Assembly (NCBI GenBank): GCA_016202915.1
Contig: JACQNT010000083.1
Location: 1 to 10,253, forward strand
Length of the DNA: 10,253 nt
Source: Acidobacteriota bacterium
GTDB taxonomy: Bacteria > Acidobacteriota > Polarisedimenticolia > Gp22-AA2
Direction of reading: 5' to 3'
Under the pieces are notes generated by a model, which had not been told where the DNA came from, searched no databases, and worked only from the letters and a program-made list of their open reading frames with translations. Positions 1-7,340 of this stretch are shown piece by piece. The translations under genes and the position numbers were made by a program. Within the stretch, counting starts at the first letter, position 1. Every line of letters begins with the position of its first letter.

Positions 1-84
1 CTTCCACCCCGGCCGCGCAGGAGGGAGAGGCGCGGCCCGAGGGGCGCCACGCGGGTGGCGGACGTCCTGGAGGCTTCGACCTGA
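1..84 (+). CDS. Possible C-terminal tail of an upstream gene (partial)
   Basis: Reading from base 1 in frame 1 gives 27 codons without a stop, ending in TGA at 82-84. The deduced tail is Arg-rich and ends RVADVLEAST. Its TGA overlaps the ATG of the next gene by one base (TGATG), the same junction type as ileS/lspA in this window, which suggests translational coupling. The evidence is weak: all three forward frames are open here because of the high G+C, and the product cannot be identified. A perfect 6-base-pair stem (45-50 with 55-60, loop GCGG) lies in the same stretch. The alternative is that this is simply the 5' leader of the secreted-protein gene. Confidence 0.3.
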   Translation, partial: LPPRPRRRERRGPRGATRVADVLEAST

Positions 85-1022
85 TGCAGCTCACACGAGT
101 CCTCGCCGCGGCGCCCCTGGCCTCCCTCCTCCTGATTCTCGGCAGCAGCAAGACCGAAGACGTGGCGCCCGAGCGGCAGCTTTTCGGCGACCCCCCGAAG
201 ATCCTCAACTTCAGGATCCTCAATCCTGACCTGACGGAGGCCACGTCGCCGCAGCTGACGCCGGCGAGCGCAGAGTGCGACTTCTCCAGGATCATGGAGA
301 CCAGGTTCTGCAGCTTCGGCTCCCCGGTCGATGAGTTCGGGAACTGTCTCTGCCAGGGGCTGAAGGCGACCCCTCCCATCGTGATCGGCGGGACCTACAC
401 CCAGGTGATCTTCGAAGCCGAGGTGGACGACCCCGACACCGTCCGCGACGACCAGAAGCGGATCACTCAGAGCAACATCCTCCTCGTCGCCTCGAGCTTC
501 GTCCTGCCGGGCAGCACCAACGAGACGACGCTCGTGCTGTTCAATGACGGCAGCGCCAACAAGTTTCCCCAGGCCCAGAGAGTATCGGGCGTCGGCGAGG
601 ACTGCACCATCGACGAGTTCGGGAGCTGCTTCTGCCAGGGTGCGATTTACCTGGTGGATTCGAACGACCCGAACAAGGAAGTTCTGGGCAACGAGATCTT
701 CACGCGCGCCTTCGCCTTCGTGAACCAGAACAGCTCTCTCTACCTTCAGGACTGCATCATGAGCGCCAACCGCCAGGTGCCCTTCCCGGTTCCCCCGGGC
801 TCCGTTCTCAGGTTCAGGATCGATGCCGTCGATCGCCAGGGAAACCTGCACACCTGGCCGAAGGATGTCGAGGTCATCTCGGGGCAGGACAGCTTCAGCT
901 GCAGGGGCGACCCCTGCGGCTGCTGCTTCCTTCAGTCGAGCGATCCGCTCAGCGAATGCGGGGACCTTCCCGGGATGGTGAGCGAGGACGGGTCCTTCCA
1001 GTTCTGCATCGACTTCATCTGA
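84..1022 (+). CDS. Secreted cysteine-rich protein of unknown function
   Basis: I do not recognise this 312-residue protein. It starts with a signal-peptide-like segment: MQLTR, then a hydrophobic core at about residues 6-20, then polar SSKTED. No lipobox cysteine is present, so it is probably exported and soluble or surface-associated. The mature part has 14 cysteines (65, 76, 88, 90, 174, 182, 184, 224, 273, 278, 280, 281, 292, 308), an even number that suggests disulfides in an oxidising compartment. A motif occurs twice, DEFGNCLCQG at 83-92 and DEFGSCFCQG at 177-186, so the protein may contain two related modules. Stretches such as EAEVDDPDTVRDD (111-123) and PPGSVLRFRIDAVDRQGN (237-254) resemble strands of Ig-like beta-sandwich domains; this is inference. 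The ATG at 84 is supported by GGAGG at 69-73 and by the signal peptide, although the frame stays open to the window edge. Confidence 0.75.
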   Translation: MQLTRVLAAAPLASLLLILGSSKTEDVAPERQLFGDPPKILNFRILNPDLTEATSPQLTPASAECDFSRIMETRFCSFGSPVDEFGNCLCQGLKATPPIVIGGTYTQVIFEAEVDDPDTVRDDQKRITQSNILLVASSFVLPGSTNETTLVLFNDGSANKFPQAQRVSGVGEDCTIDEFGSCFCQGAIYLVDSNDPNKEVLGNEIFTRAFAFVNQNSSLYLQDCIMSANRQVPFPVPPGSVLRFRIDAVDRQGNLHTWPKDVEVISGQDSFSCRGDPCGCCFLQSSDPLSECGDLPGMVSEDGSFQFCIDFI

Positions 1023-1176
1023 GACGCGGCCCGCGCCACGGCCCGCCTCCGCGCGCCACAGCGATCGGCAGGCCCACGTCGTCACTCCGGCGTGCTTCAT
1101 CGTTTCTCCGCCGTCCGGACACACCCGCACATCGCGCCAACCCTCCAGCGAAATCTAGTTTCCCTTCAGGAGTGAA
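1023..1176. other. Convergent intergenic spacer
   Basis: These 154 bases lie between the 3' ends of two genes that face each other. I see no convincing intrinsic terminator (no stem followed by a T-run on either strand), no RNA gene and no credible small ORF. Frames open across it look like out-of-frame G+C-driven readings. Confidence 0.6.
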
Positions 1177-2055
1177 TCAAGGCAGGGATCCGAGCAGGCG
1201 CGCCATGCGCGCCGCGGCCTCGGGGCCGACGGTGCGTGCTTTCAGGGCCAGGGCGATGGAGCGCAGCGCCAGCAGGCGGTGCACCCTCCGGAAGTCGGCG
1301 GGAAGGGCCCTCAGCGCCTCCGCGTGCAGGCGGAGCGTCGACAGGTCCCCGCGCGATACCGGCCCCGTCAGGGCCCTGACGGGGCCCAGGCGGGCCACGT
1401 TCTCGACCGTGCCCCGCACGAGGGGCAGGTAGAGGCGGGCCGCCTCGCGGGCCCCGAGGCCGAGCCCGGAGGCCGCGTCGAACCCGAAGGACAGGAACGC
1501 CACCAGGTCGTTCGACAGCAGAGAGGCGATCAGGTGATACAGGGCCTTGGCCTGCTGCGGGATCGCCACCGGCGTCCCCCCGAGCGACACGACCAGGGCG
1601 CGCAGGACGCGCACCGCCCCCGGGTCGCCCTCCAGGGCGCAGGGAGTTCCCGCCAGGCGGCGCGGCGCGGCGCGCGCCTCCGCGACGCTGGCGAGGGGGT
1701 GCAGGGACGCCACCCGGGCGCCGCGCCGGCGGATCGGCTCGAGCGCCGCGGAGGAGATCGCACCGCTGGTATGGGCCACCACCTTCCCGGCCCAGGGGAG
1801 ACCGGAATCGCCCAGCTCCCGCGCCACGGAAACGATGATCCGGTCGGGGGTGCAGATCAGGACGAGGCCGCATCCGTCGGCGGCGCGGGTGTTGGAGGTC
1901 GTGGGGCGGCCCCCGCCGATGAAGGCGACCGCTAGGCGCGCGGATCGCAGGGTGCGGCAGGAGATGCCTCCCGGCTCCAGCCCGCGGCGCTCCAGGAGCC
2001 GGCCCAGGGTCCGTCCCAGGCGGCCGGCTCCCAGGATCGCGAACCTGTCCTTCAT
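1177..2055 (-). CDS. Rossmann-like / DUF2520 domain protein
   Basis: This 292-residue protein matches the family that pairs an N-terminal NAD(P)-binding Rossmann fold with a C-terminal DUF2520 helical domain. The dinucleotide loop is GAGRLG at 9-14, directly after the first beta strand. HTSGA (95-99) and SLHPLAS (117-123) are typical of the Rossmann half. The helical half shows ALYHLIASLLSNDLVAF (171-187) and ALTGPVSRGD (228-237), the family's most recognisable signature. The family resembles pyrroline-5-carboxylate reductase and F420-dependent NADP oxidoreductases, but I know of no established substrate, so only an oxidoreductase-like role can be inferred. It is the last gene of the leftward operon. 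Its ATG overlaps the stop of the pseudouridine synthase gene (ATGA), and a G-rich Shine-Dalgarno-like stretch precedes it. An unusual 26-base palindrome lies in the gene and encodes part of the ALTGP segment. Confidence 0.85.
   Translation of the reverse strand: MKDRFAILGAGRLGRTLGRLLERRGLEPGGISCRTLRSARLAVAFIGGGRPTTSNTRAADGCGLVLICTPDRIIVSVARELGDSGLPWAGKVVAHTSGAISSAALEPIRRRGARVASLHPLASVAEARAAPRRLAGTPCALEGDPGAVRVLRALVVSLGGTPVAIPQQAKALYHLIASLLSNDLVAFLSFGFDAASGLGLGAREAARLYLPLVRGTVENVARLGPVRALTGPVSRGDLSTLRLHAEALRALPADFRRVHRLLALRSIALALKARTVGPEAAARMARLLGSLP
1361..1386. repeat. 26-base perfect palindrome inside the DUF2520 gene
   Basis: The left arm GGCCCCGTCAGGG (1361-1373) is followed immediately by its exact reverse complement (1374-1386), with no spacer and no mismatch. 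It lies wholly in coding sequence, where the gene reads GPVRALTGPV. Repetition of GPV around ALT partly explains the symmetry, because ALTGP is conserved in the family. Whether it acts in DNA or RNA is unknown. Confidence 0.9.
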
Positions 2056-3050
2056 GGACCCCCCGCCGGGGCGCCCTGCAGGGCCGCGAGCGCGGCGATG
2101 AGGTCCGCCAGATCGCGGGGGCGCGGCGCCGCGAACGCGCAGAAGGCGCCGGTCCGGGGATGGTGAAAGCCGAGACTGCGGGCGTGCAGCGCCAAGCCGT
2201 GGTAGGCCAGGAGCGCCTCCCGGGCGCGCCTGTCGCGGGCTTCGTGGAAGCGCGCCCCGCCGTACAGCGTGTCGCCGACGACGGGATGACCGAGGGCGCT
2301 CAGGTGGACCCGGATCTGGTGCGTCCGCCCGGTCTCGGGCCGGACTTCCAGGAGCGAGACGATCCCGAGAGGAAGGACGAGGCGGTAGGCGGTGCGCGCC
2401 GCGCGGCCGGAGCGGCGCAGCGCCATCCTGGTCCGGGCGACCGGGTGGCGGCCGATCGCCGCGTCGAGGGTCCCCTGGGCCAGCCGCGGCCTGCCCCGGA
2501 CGAGCGCCTCGTAGATCTTGCTCACGGTGCGCGCCTTGAACTGGTCGGACAGGTCGCGGTGCGCCGCGTCGTTCTTGGCCACCACCAGAACACCCGAGGT
2601 CTCCCGGTCGAGACGGTGCACGATCCCGGGCCTGAGGATCCCACCGATCCCCGAGAGGTCCCGGCAGTGGTGCAGGAGGGCGTTCACCAGGGTGCCGCTT
2701 CTCCTTCCCGCGCCGGGGTGGACCGTCATCCCCGGCGGCTTGTTGATGACCAGCAGGTCGGCGTCCTCGTGAAGGACGTCGAGCGGCCGATCCTCCGGCT
2801 CGAGGGTGGATGGCGGCGGGAAGGGCAGGTCGACCACCACGCGCTCCCCCCCGCGGACCCTGTATGAGGCGCGGGCGGGCCCGCCGGCGAGGAGCACCCG
2901 CCCCTCGCGCATCAGTCGCTGGAGGGCGGCGCGGCTCTGGTCCGGCAGGAGCGCCGCCAGCGCCAGATCGAGACGCTCGCCGCGGCGGGACAGCGGCAGG
3001 TCGATCCGGAGGCGACGGCCGGCCGCGGGCGCTCCGGGGTCGCCGCGCAC
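2052..3050 (-). CDS. rluD: RluA-family 23S rRNA pseudouridine synthase (RluD-like)
   Basis: This enzyme isomerises uridine to pseudouridine in RNA. The 332-residue length and the N-terminal S4 RNA-binding domain (about 24-73) fit the RluD/RluC type, which modifies large-subunit rRNA. The catalytic domain shows INKPPGMTVHPG (102-113), the signature GIVHRLDRETSG (142-153) with catalytic Asp148, and GRTHQIRVHLSALGHPVVGD (241-260). The exact target uridines cannot be told from sequence, and RluD is the closest common assignment. The start is a GTG at 3050-3048 placed four bases after the lgt stop. No strong Shine-Dalgarno is visible, so translation is probably coupled to lgt. It overlaps the following DUF2520 gene by four bases. 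A pseudouridine synthase next to lspA is a recurring bacterial arrangement. Confidence 0.9.
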   Translation of the reverse strand: MRGDPGAPAAGRRLRIDLPLSRRGERLDLALAALLPDQSRAALQRLMREGRVLLAGGPARASYRVRGGERVVVDLPFPPPSTLEPEDRPLDVLHEDADLLVINKPPGMTVHPGAGRRSGTLVNALLHHCRDLSGIGGILRPGIVHRLDRETSGVLVVAKNDAAHRDLSDQFKARTVSKIYEALVRGRPRLAQGTLDAAIGRHPVARTRMALRRSGRAARTAYRLVLPLGIVSLLEVRPETGRTHQIRVHLSALGHPVVGDTLYGGARFHEARDRRAREALLAYHGLALHARSLGFHHPRTGAFCAFAAPRPRDLADLIAALAALQGAPAGGP

Positions 3051-3054
3051 GGCT

Positions 3055-3870
3055 TCACGCGCCGCCCCGCCCCGCCCGGGCCGCGGCCCGGCGGGGCAGG
3101 GCGTAGAGCATGACGGCAGCGAGGAGGGCGACCGGCACCGAGATCAGCTGGGACGTGGAGAGCGCGCCGCCGAAGAACATGCCGCGGGCTTCGTCCCCGC
3201 GGAAGATCTCGACGACGAACCTCAGGACCGCGTAGAGCAGGAGGTAGACCCAGAAAACCTGGCCCGGGAAGCGGCGCCGCGGCAGCAGGCGCGCGGCGAC
3301 CGCCAGGATCAGGAGGTCCGCCAGGGCGTGGTAGATCTGGGTCGGGTGCAGGGGGGCGCCGAGCGTGACGCCCGTCAGCCGGTAGGCCAGCGGATTGGTG
3401 AAGGTGACGGCCCAGGGGAGATCGCAGGCCTTGCCGTAACAGCAGCCGGCCGCGAAGCAGCCGAGCCGCCCGATCGCCTGGCCCAGGGCCAGCGCCGGCG
3501 CGGAGAGATCGGCGATCCGCCCGAGCGGGAGGCGGTGGCGGCGGATGTACAGGAGGGCGGCGGCCACGGCGAGGGTGAAGCCGCCGTAGAACACCCCGGC
3601 CGATCGCAGGCTTGTCCAGATCTCCCGCGGGTTCTCGATGTAGAAGCGCGCGTCGATGAGGTACAGGAGGACCTTGGCGCCGATGAAGCCGGCCAGAAGG
3701 GTGACGATCCCGAGGTCCACGACGCGGGCCGATTCGATCCCGTCCCGGCGCGCGTATCCGACGGCCAGGCGCAGCGCCAGCAGGAACCCGACGGCATAGA
3801 ACAGGCCGTAGGTGCCGATGGTGAACTGGCCCAGCCGGCCCAGGTGCAGATCGAACAGGACGGGATACAT
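3055..3870 (-). CDS. lgt: Prolipoprotein diacylglyceryl transferase
   Basis: Lgt transfers diacylglycerol from phosphatidylglycerol to the lipobox cysteine of prolipoproteins in the cytoplasmic membrane, the first step of lipoprotein maturation. The protein has 271 residues, normal for the family, with several hydrophobic segments (roughly 19-40, 51-72, 93-109, 121-133, 178-196, 204-223, 240-257). Family signatures are GQFTIGTYGLFYAVGF (14-29), QAIGRLGCFAAGCCYGK (131-147), HPTQIYHA (175-182) and RFVVEIFRGD (217-226). Arg135 matches the essential Arg of the GR-x-G motif, and Arg217/Glu221 match the R-x3-E pair. Relative to E. coli Lgt, the HGG motif reads YGG (Tyr95) and the usual GNF-type Asn is Cys138. 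I regard this as a natural subfamily form, not decay. The gene starts at ATG 3870, three bases after the lspA stop. Confidence 0.93.
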   Translation of the reverse strand: MYPVLFDLHLGRLGQFTIGTYGLFYAVGFLLALRLAVGYARRDGIESARVVDLGIVTLLAGFIGAKVLLYLIDARFYIENPREIWTSLRSAGVFYGGFTLAVAAALLYIRRHRLPLGRIADLSAPALALGQAIGRLGCFAAGCCYGKACDLPWAVTFTNPLAYRLTGVTLGAPLHPTQIYHALADLLILAVAARLLPRRRFPGQVFWVYLLLYAVLRFVVEIFRGDEARGMFFGGALSTSQLISVPVALLAAVMLYALPRRAAARAGRGGA

Positions 3871-3873
3871 GAC

Positions 3874-4386
3874 TCAGGCCTGAGGCGGCGCGGCCGCCCG
3901 GAGTCGCCGGCCCCTGGTCGTTAGGTTGAAGACCAGGAGGCCCACGCCGACGCAGATCGAGGCGTCGGCGGCGTTGAACGCCGGCCAGTGACGCTCCCCG
4001 AGGAACACGTCGACGAAATCGATCACGTAGCCCAGGCGCAGGCGATCCGCGAGGTTCCCCATGGCGCCGCCCAGGATCAGCGCCAAGCCCGCCTGCGTCG
4101 CGGCCTCGCCGATGCCGGTGCGATACTGGAACGCCAGCACCAGGAGGATCGCCAGGATCGGGACCGCGGTGAACAGGACGGCCCGGTAGGGGTCCGCGAG
4201 GTCGTGGAACAGCCCGAACAGGGCCCCCCGGTTGGTGACCAGCGTGAAGTGGAACAGCCCCGGGATGACCGGCTCCGAGGAATAGAGCGTCATGCGGGAG
4301 ACGACCATCTCCTTGGAGACCTGATCGAGGGCGAAGATCCACAGAGAGAGGAGGCCGTAGGCCACCCGCAGCAGCCCGCCGCGCAT
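3874..4386 (-). CDS. lspA: Lipoprotein signal peptidase (signal peptidase II)
   Basis: LspA is the membrane aspartyl protease that cleaves the signal peptide from lipid-modified prolipoproteins, acting after Lgt. The 170-residue product is of family length. Conserved elements are DQVSK (21-25), TNRGALFG (51-58), GGAMGNLADRLRLG (106-119) and the two catalytic boxes VIDFVDVF (121-128, Asp123) and FNAADASICVG (137-147, Asp141). Four transmembrane segments are visible, at about 5-20, 66-87, 95-110 and 141-156. The start at 4386 was chosen because its ATG shares one base with the ileS stop (TGATG) and places the first helix at the N-terminus. The frame is open far upstream, but that extension lies inside ileS and is spurious. 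A GGAG sequence sits a few bases before the ATG. Confidence 0.95.
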   Translation of the reverse strand: MRGGLLRVAYGLLSLWIFALDQVSKEMVVSRMTLYSSEPVIPGLFHFTLVTNRGALFGLFHDLADPYRAVLFTAVPILAILLVLAFQYRTGIGEAATQAGLALILGGAMGNLADRLRLGYVIDFVDVFLGERHWPAFNAADASICVGVGLLVFNLTTRGRRLRAAAPPQA

Positions 4387-7226
4387 CAAACTCCGGCCCC
4401 TTTCGCCCTGAGCATCGGCCGGACCACCCGGACGCAGCGCGCGCACAGGACCCCGAGGGCGGGATCGGCGGCGACATCCTCGGTGACGTTCCAGCAGCGC
4501 GCGCATTTCGTCCCGGGCGCGGGCGCGATGCCGATCCTGAGGCCGGGGATCCGCTCGCTCGCGTGGGTGGGCGCCGGCACCTCGCCGAGGGTCACCCGGG
4601 AGACGATGAACAGGGACGGCAGGACACCGGAATAGCGCTCGAGCAGGCGGCGCAGATCCTCCGGCGCCTGCAGCGTCACGTGCGCCTCGAGGGCATTGCC
4701 GAGGCGGCCGCCCGCCCGCACGATCTCCAAGCCCTTGAGCACCTCCTCCCGCACCTCGAGGAGGGAGTCCCAGGCCGGGAGGAGCTGATCCTCCGCGGGC
4801 AGCGGGACGGGCCCGGGAAGATCCTGCGCGTGCACCGAGGAGGCGATCGGGTCCCCGTCGCGGCGGCGGGCGATCGCCTGCCAGACCTCCTCGGCGGTGA
4901 AGCACAGGATGGGCGCCATCATCCGGGTCAGGGCCTCCAGGATCAGCCGCAGGGCGGTCTGCGCCGAGCGGCGCGCCGGCGCGTCCGCGGCGCTGGTGTA
5001 GAGGCGGTCCTTGAGGATGTCGAGGTAGAGCGCGCTCAAGGTCACCGTGCTGAAGCGGTGGATCTCCTGCGTCGCCAGGTGGAACTCGTAGCGTTCGTAC
5101 GCCGAGCGCACGCGCGCGATCACCCGGTTCAGCTGGTGCAGGGCCCACCGGTCAATCTCCTCCAGCCGCGCCGGCGGCACGGCGTCCGCGGACGGCTCGA
5201 AGTCGTACAGGTTGCCCAGGATGAAGCGGCAGGTGTTGCGGATCTTGCGGTAGGCCTCGGCGTTGCGCGTCAGGATCTCCGTTGACAGCCGCATGTCCTC
5301 GAGGAAATCGACCATCGCGACCCAGAGCCGCAGGACGTCCGCCCCGTGCTGCTTGATGACCTCCTGGGGAGGGATCACGTTCCCCAGGGACTTCGACATC
5401 TTGCGGCCCTCGCCATCCAGGGTGAAGCCGTGCGTCAGGACGCTCCGGTAGGGGGCCGTGCCGCGATCGTTGACGGCGACCAGCAGGGAGGAGTGGAACC
5501 AGCCCCGGTGCTGGTCGCTCCCCTCGAGGTACAGATCGCTCGGCCAGGGGTAGCCGCGCGCTTCCTGGATGGCGAGGTACGAGACCCCCGATTCGAACCA
5601 CACGTCCACGATCTCGTTGCGCGGCTTCAGCTCCCGCCCTCCGCAGCGCGGGCAGGAGATCCCGGCCGCGAGGCGGTCGAACTCCTCGGGCATGAACCAG
5701 GCGTCGCTGCCGCGCACGCGGAACAGCTCGGCCGTGCGGCCGATGAACTGCGGATCGACCACCTCGCCTCCGCAGGCCGCGCAGAACGGGAAGGGGAGAG
5801 GCACGCCCCAGACGCGCTGCCTGGAGATGCACCAGTCCGGGCGCGTGCCGATCATCCCGCCGATGCGCAGCGCCCCGCCCTCAGGGATCCAGGAGACGCC
5901 GCTGATGGCCTCCAGGCACCTGCGGCGCAGGTCGTTCCGGTCCAGGGCGATCCACCACTGCTCCGTGGCCCGGAAGAGGATCGGCTGCTTGCACCGCCAG
6001 CAGTGCGGATAGCTGTGGGTGATCGTCTCGGCGTGGTAGAGCAGGCCCCGCCGCCTCAGGTCGTCGACGATCGCGGCGTTGGCGTCGAGCACCTTCATCC
6101 CGGCGAACGGCCCGGCCTCCGCCGCGAAGCGCCCCCGGTCGTCCACCGGCGAGAAGATCGGCAGGCCGTACTTCCGGCCGGTCAGGAAATCGTCGAACCC
6201 GTGGCCCGGCGCCGTGTGCACCGCCGCCGTTCCCGTGTCGCGCGTCACGTACTCCCCCAGGACGATCCGGGCGGCGCCTCCCGTGGCGTAGGGGTAGGGC
6301 GCGGACGCCGAGCCCAGGCCTTCCAGCTCGCGGCCCCTGAGGGATCCGAGGATGGCGCGCGGCTGCGTCCGCTTCAGTGCCATCACCCCGGCGACCAGGT
6401 CGGCGCCGACCAGCAGCACCTCGTCGCCCAGGTCCACGAACTGGTACTCGAAGTCCGGGTGGAAGGCGATCGCGGCGTTGGCCGGAAGGGTCCAGGGCGT
6501 CGTCGTCCAGATCAGGACGGACACCTTCCGCCCCTCCAGGGCCGGGAACCGCCTCGCGAGTTCTTCCGACCTGTAGGGGAAGCGCACGTAGATGGAGGGC
6601 GAGGCGTGGTCTTCGTACTCGACCTCGGCCTCGGCCAGCGCGGTGGCGCACTGCGGGCACCAGTGGACGGAGCGCTTGTCGCGGTAGATGTTGCCGCGTT
6701 CGGCGAACCGCCCGATCTGCTCCACGATCGTCCCCTCGTAGGCCGGGTCCATGGTGAGGTACGGCTCGCGCCAGTCTCCGAAGACACCGAGACGGCGGAA
6801 CTCCTCCCTCTGGATGGCGATGAACTTCTCGGCGTAGGCGCGGCAGGAGGCCCGGATCTGCAGGGGCGTCATCGCCGCCTTCTTCGGCCCCAGGTCCCTG
6901 TCCACGTGGTGCTCGATCGGGAGGCCGTGGCAGTCCCAGCCCGGCAGGTAGGGCGCGTCGTACCCCATCATGGTGCGCGACTTCACCACGATGTCCTTCA
7001 GGATCTTGTTGAGCGCCTGTCCCAGGTGGATGTGGCCGTTGGCGTACGGAGGGCCGTCATGCAGCGTGAACCGCGGCCGGCCGCGGCGCGCGCGGCGGAT
7101 CGTCTCGTAGACGTCCAGCCGGTCCCAGGCGCCGAGCAGGAGCGGCTCACGGCGCGGCAGGTCTCCCTTCATCGGGAAGTCGGTGCGCGGAAGGTTCAGC
7201 GTGTCCTTGAAGTCGAGGGGTCGCAT
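4386..7226 (-). CDS. ileS: Isoleucyl-tRNA synthetase
   Basis: IleRS charges tRNA-Ile and is a class I aminoacyl-tRNA synthetase of the cytoplasm. The 946 residues match the usual bacterial type with a C-terminal zinc finger. Motifs in order: DGPPYANGHIHLGQALNK (57-74), which carries the HIGH motif as HLGQ; the editing (CP1) domain with TTTPWTLPAN (241-250) and HTAPGHGFDD (337-346); WCISRQRVWGVPLP (465-478); a Cys4 knuckle (482, 485, 525, 528); KMSKS (609-613); and the C-terminal zinc site (Cys908, 911, 928, 931). The last HIGH residue is Gln instead of His, a tolerated variation. It is the first gene of the leftward operon and lies behind a good sigma70-like promoter with a leader of roughly 55 bases. 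The leader is too short for a T-box, so isoleucine-dependent T-box control is not expected. Confidence 0.97.
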   Translation of the reverse strand: MRPLDFKDTLNLPRTDFPMKGDLPRREPLLLGAWDRLDVYETIRRARRGRPRFTLHDGPPYANGHIHLGQALNKILKDIVVKSRTMMGYDAPYLPGWDCHGLPIEHHVDRDLGPKKAAMTPLQIRASCRAYAEKFIAIQREEFRRLGVFGDWREPYLTMDPAYEGTIVEQIGRFAERGNIYRDKRSVHWCPQCATALAEAEVEYEDHASPSIYVRFPYRSEELARRFPALEGRKVSVLIWTTTPWTLPANAAIAFHPDFEYQFVDLGDEVLLVGADLVAGVMALKRTQPRAILGSLRGRELEGLGSASAPYPYATGGAARIVLGEYVTRDTGTAAVHTAPGHGFDDFLTGRKYGLPIFSPVDDRGRFAAEAGPFAGMKVLDANAAIVDDLRRRGLLYHAETITHSYPHCWRCKQPILFRATEQWWIALDRNDLRRRCLEAISGVSWIPEGGALRIGGMIGTRPDWCISRQRVWGVPLPFPFCAACGGEVVDPQFIGRTAELFRVRGSDAWFMPEEFDRLAAGISCPRCGGRELKPRNEIVDVWFESGVSYLAIQEARGYPWPSDLYLEGSDQHRGWFHSSLLVAVNDRGTAPYRSVLTHGFTLDGEGRKMSKSLGNVIPPQEVIKQHGADVLRLWVAMVDFLEDMRLSTEILTRNAEAYRKIRNTCRFILGNLYDFEPSADAVPPARLEEIDRWALHQLNRVIARVRSAYERYEFHLATQEIHRFSTVTLSALYLDILKDRLYTSAADAPARRSAQTALRLILEALTRMMAPILCFTAEEVWQAIARRRDGDPIASSVHAQDLPGPVPLPAEDQLLPAWDSLLEVREEVLKGLEIVRAGGRLGNALEAHVTLQAPEDLRRLLERYSGVLPSLFIVSRVTLGEVPAPTHASERIPGLRIGIAPAPGTKCARCWNVTEDVAADPALGVLCARCVRVVRPMLRAKGAGV

Positions 7227-7287
7227 GTCCTGCGAAGCTCGCGATCACGTTGTCGACCCATGGTGAGGCCGCGGCGCGGAAGCACGG

Positions 7288-7317
7288 AATCTAGCACCCG
7301 CTTCGGATTATTGTCAA
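7288..7317 (-). promoter_or_regulatory. Promoter of the ileS operon
   Basis: On the minus strand a perfect -35 TTGACA (7317-7312) is followed after 18 bases by TAGATT (7293-7288). The -10 is preceded by TGC, which gives an extended -10 (TGCTAGATT). The predicted start of transcription is near 7281, leaving a leader of about 55 bases before the ileS ATG at 7226. The match is to sigma70-type consensus only; no transcript data are available. Confidence 0.72.
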
Positions 7318-7340
7318 GGAAGCCGCTCCTGTGCTAGGTT
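7311..7340 (+). promoter_or_regulatory. Promoter of the desulfurase-FHA-mnmA operon, probably leaderless
   Basis: The -35 TTGTCA (7311-7316) is followed after 18 bases by TAGGTT (7335-7340), preceded by TGC (an extended -10). The hexamer ends seven bases before the ATG at 7348, so transcription would start at or next to the A of the start codon. No Shine-Dalgarno is seen apart from AGG within the -10 itself. The spacing fits the TANNNT-to-ATG arrangement known for leaderless mRNAs. Confidence 0.65.

Noticed and set aside
956..1432. A 158-codon plus-strand frame spanning the convergent spacer
   Set aside because: It begins inside the secreted-protein gene and ends antisense to the DUF2520 gene; it is Arg/Pro/Ser-rich with no motif or ribosome-binding site.
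2806..3924. A 372-codon plus-strand frame opposite the pseudouridine synthase and lgt genes
   Set aside because: It is antisense to two motif-verified genes and rich in Glu, Gln, Arg and Gly with no domain.
4387..5148. Upstream extension of the lspA frame to 5148
   Set aside because: The extension lies within ileS in another frame and has shadow composition. LspA family length and the first membrane helix fit the start at 4386.
7200..7261. Upstream ORF of about 21 codons in the ileS leader (ATG at 7261 on the minus strand) running past the ileS start
   Set aside because: It has no Shine-Dalgarno and no Ile-codon run, and its Arg-rich product looks random. A start within 60 bases of leader is easily expected by chance.
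7227..7281. T-box riboswitch before ileS
   Set aside because: The leader predicted from the promoter is only about 55 bases, too short for a T-box, and no specifier stem or terminator/antiterminator pair is visible.
5346..7337. A 663-codon open frame on the plus strand opposite ileS
   Set aside because: It is antisense to a clear synthetase gene with all its motifs. Its composition is dominated by Arg, Pro, Gly, Ala, Val and Asp with no recognisable domain, as expected from G+C-rich codon shadows.
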